Translations under genes and position numbers: made by a program
Shown here: positions 62,135 through 64,000 of the stretch, piece after piece
Position numbering within the stretch: position 1 is the stretch's first letter
Layout of the letters: every line of letters starts with the position of its first letter
The notes under the pieces: generated by a model
Database searches by the model: none
Told to the model about the DNA's origin: nothing
Seen by the model: the letters and a program-made list of their open reading frames with translations, nothing else
Assembly (NCBI GenBank): GCA_963736355.1
Contig: CAVTOO010000002.1
Span: forward strand, 124,001 to 188,000
Direction of reading: 5' to 3'
DNA: 64,000 nt
From: CAVTOO01 sp963736355
Lineage (GTDB): Bacteria; Pseudomonadota; Alphaproteobacteria; Rhizobiales; Xanthobacteraceae

Positions 62135-64000
62135 ATGGCGACGGCAGGTCAAAAGCGCGGTGAAGGCGGAATGCAGACGCAGAACAGCGTGGGCAAACTG
62201 ATCGATCCGGGATTTCCGGCCGCGCAGGGCCTTTACGACCCGGCGCTGGAGAAGGATTCCTGCGGCGTCGGCTTCATCGCCGACATCAAGGGCCGCAAGT
62301 CGCACAAGATCGTCGATGACGCGCTGACGATCCTGGTCAATTTGGAACACCGCGGCGCCGTGGGCGCAGATCCGCGTGCCGGCGACGGCGCCGGGCATCC
62401 TGGTGCAGATCCCGCACGCCTTCTTCCAGCGCAAGGCGACCGAACTCGGCTTCAAGCTGCCGGAGCCCGGCCAGTACGCCGTCGGCTCGCTGTTCATGCC
62501 GCGCGACGCGGCGTGGCGGAAGATCATCCAGAGCGTCTACGCCAAGGAAGTGAAGGCCGAAGGCATGACGCTGCTCGGCTGGCGCGACGTGCCGGTCGAC
62601 AACTCCTCGCTCGGCGAGACGGTCAAGCCGACCGAGCCCTACCACATGCAGGTCTTCATCGGCCGCGGCACCTCGATCGACTCCGAGGACGAGTTCGAGC
62701 GCCGTCTCTATCTGCTGCGCAAGGCGATCTCGCAGGCGATCTATCAGCGCCGCGAGCGCAGCCTCGCCGGCTATTACCCGGTGTCGCTGTCGTGCCGCAC
62801 CGTGATCTACAAGGGCATGTTCCTCGCCGATCAGCTCGGCAAGTACTATCCCGACCTGCAGTGAGAAGGATTTCGAGAGCGCGCTGGCCCTGGTGCATCA
62901 GCGCTTCTCCACCAACACCTTCCCGACCTGGTCGCTGGCGCATCCCTACCGGATGGTCGCGCATAACGGCGAGATCAACACGCTGCGCGGCAACGTCAAC
63001 TGGATGGCGGCGCGTCAGGCGTCGGTGTCTTCGCCGCTGTTCGGCGACGACATCTCCAAGCTGTTGCCGATTTCCTATGAGGGCCAGTCGGACACGGCCT
63101 GCTTCGACAACGCGCTCGAATTCCTGGTGCAGGGCGGCTACTCGATGTCGCACGCCATGATGATGATGATCCCCGAGGCCTGGGCGGGCAACCCGCTCAT
63201 GGACGAGGAGCGGCGTGCTTTCTACGAATACAACGCCGCGCTGATGGAGCCGTGGGACGGCCCCGCCGCGATCGCCTTCACCGACGGCCGCCAGATCGGC
63301 GCCACGCTCGACCGCAACGGGCTTCGTCCGGCGCGTTACCTCGTCACCAAGGACGACCGCATCGTCATGGCGTCCGAAATGGGCGTGCTGAAGATCCCCG
63401 AGGACCAGATCGTCACCAAGTGGCGCCTGCAGCCGGGCAAGATGCTGCTCGTCGATCTCGCGCAGGGCCGCCTCATTCCCGACGACGAGCTCAAGGCGAC
63501 GCTCGCCAAGAGCCACCCCTACAAGCAGTGGCTGACGCGCACGCAGATCCAGCTTGAGGAATTGCAGGACGCGCCGAACGGCGTGGCCAAGTCGAACCTG
63601 TCGCTGCTCGATCGCCAGCAGGCGTTCGGCTACACCCAGGAAGACATCAAGATCCTGCTGTCGCCGATGGCGGCGACCGGCGAAGAGGCCAACGGCTCCA
63701 TGGGCAACGACGCGCCGATCTCGGCGCTGTCGAGCAAGCCCAAGCAGCTCTTCACCTACTTCAAGCAGAACTTCGCGCAGGTGACGAACCCGCCGATCGA
63801 TCCGATCCGCGAGGAACTCGTCATGAGCCTCGTCTCGATCATCGGACCGCGGCCGAACCTGTTCGACCTCGAGGGCATGGCCAACACCAAGCGCCTCGAA
63901 GTGCGCCAGCCCATCCTGACCGACGGCGATCTTGAGAAGATCCGCTCGATCTCCGACATCGCGGAATCGCATTTCCGTTCGCTGACGCTCGACACCACCG
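62135..64000 (+). CDS. gltB: Glutamate synthase large subunit (partial, two frameshifts)
   Basis: N-terminal 620 or so residues of GltB, which makes glutamate from glutamine and 2-oxoglutarate. After a ~42-residue propeptide the nucleophile Cys43 starts the glutaminase domain (CGVGFIADIKGRK). The frame shifts at 62395-62398 (extra G: GAGILVQIPHAFF) and at 62860-62864 (extra T after DLQ). The third frame, from EKDFESALALVHQRFS, is open to the window edge, with NGEINTLRGN and LDRNGLRPARY, ending in the central domain. ATG 62135 has GGGGACGAG upstream. Confidence 0.95.

Noticed and set aside
62656..63972. Minus-strand 438-residue frame over gltB
   Set aside because: The plus strand encodes clear GltB sequence in its third frame.

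Overview
The window reads as a 64-kb piece of chromosome from a GC-rich alphaproteobacterium, most likely Hyphomicrobiales (Bradyrhizobium/Pseudolabrys/Rhodoplanes-like). Pointers are the dnaG-rpoD pair, a CycM-type membrane cytochrome c beside kdsB-pheA, a Tad/Flp pilus locus, a yejABEF operon with two binding proteins, metF-metH, and several interspersed palindromes typical of that order. I see no phage, transposase, CRISPR array, rRNA or tRNA.

Layout. 1-5.2 kb: Tad/Flp pilus genes (prepilin peptidase, two tandem pilins, a secreted pilus-assembly protein, two TadE-like pseudopilins, a TadD-like lipoprotein) with a glycerate kinase in between. 5.3-8.2 kb: M17 aminopeptidase, NlpC/P60 hydrolase, Nudix hydrolase. 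8.3-16 kb: peptide ABC importer. 16.3-19.7 kb: cycM, kdsB, pheA, a luciferase-like oxidoreductase. 20.1-25.1 kb: metF-metH and a small membrane protein. 25.4-30 kb: dnaG-rpoD. 30-34.2 kb: a secreted protein, a second luciferase-like enzyme, lemA and two TPM-domain proteins. 34.2-37.7 kb: an envelope redox group (cytochrome c, thioredoxin, CcdA, DUF2892, Spy-like protein) and an acetyltransferase. 37.7-43.6 kb: DUF3592, LysE exporter, YcjX/YcjF-like pair, Pit phosphate transporter with its DUF47 partner. 43.7-48.3 kb: methylmalonyl-CoA epimerase, copper ATPase with its divergent CueR-type regulator, cyclopropane-fatty-acid synthase. 48.3-55.2 kb: hybrid histidine kinase, FAD oxidoreductase and an acyl-CoA operon. 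55.4-59.6 kb: an MBOAT/SGNH polysaccharide-acetylation pair and a broken epimerase. 59.6-64 kb: MoxR/CoxE-like pair and the start of gltB.

The most important caution is sequence quality or gene decay. At least fourteen otherwise well conserved genes, including dnaG, kdsB, metH and gltB, need one or more single-base frame corrections to be read through, and one epimerase has an in-frame stop. Because essential genes are hit, and most changes look like a gained or lost base in short homopolymers, consensus errors are the best explanation. Gene coordinates below are given for the restored reading, and each break is stated.

The best supported regulatory site is a textbook MerR-family copper promoter (46519-46549). 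Other items worth attention are a four-arm palindromic element at 25172-25305, CtrA-like boxes near the pilus genes, an 18-bp tandem repeat upstream of the peptide importer, an unusual lysine-rich N-terminus on RpoD, and a primase with no zinc ligands. No clearly new multi-gene system is evident. The nearest candidates are the envelope redox cluster and the two-gene acetylation module.
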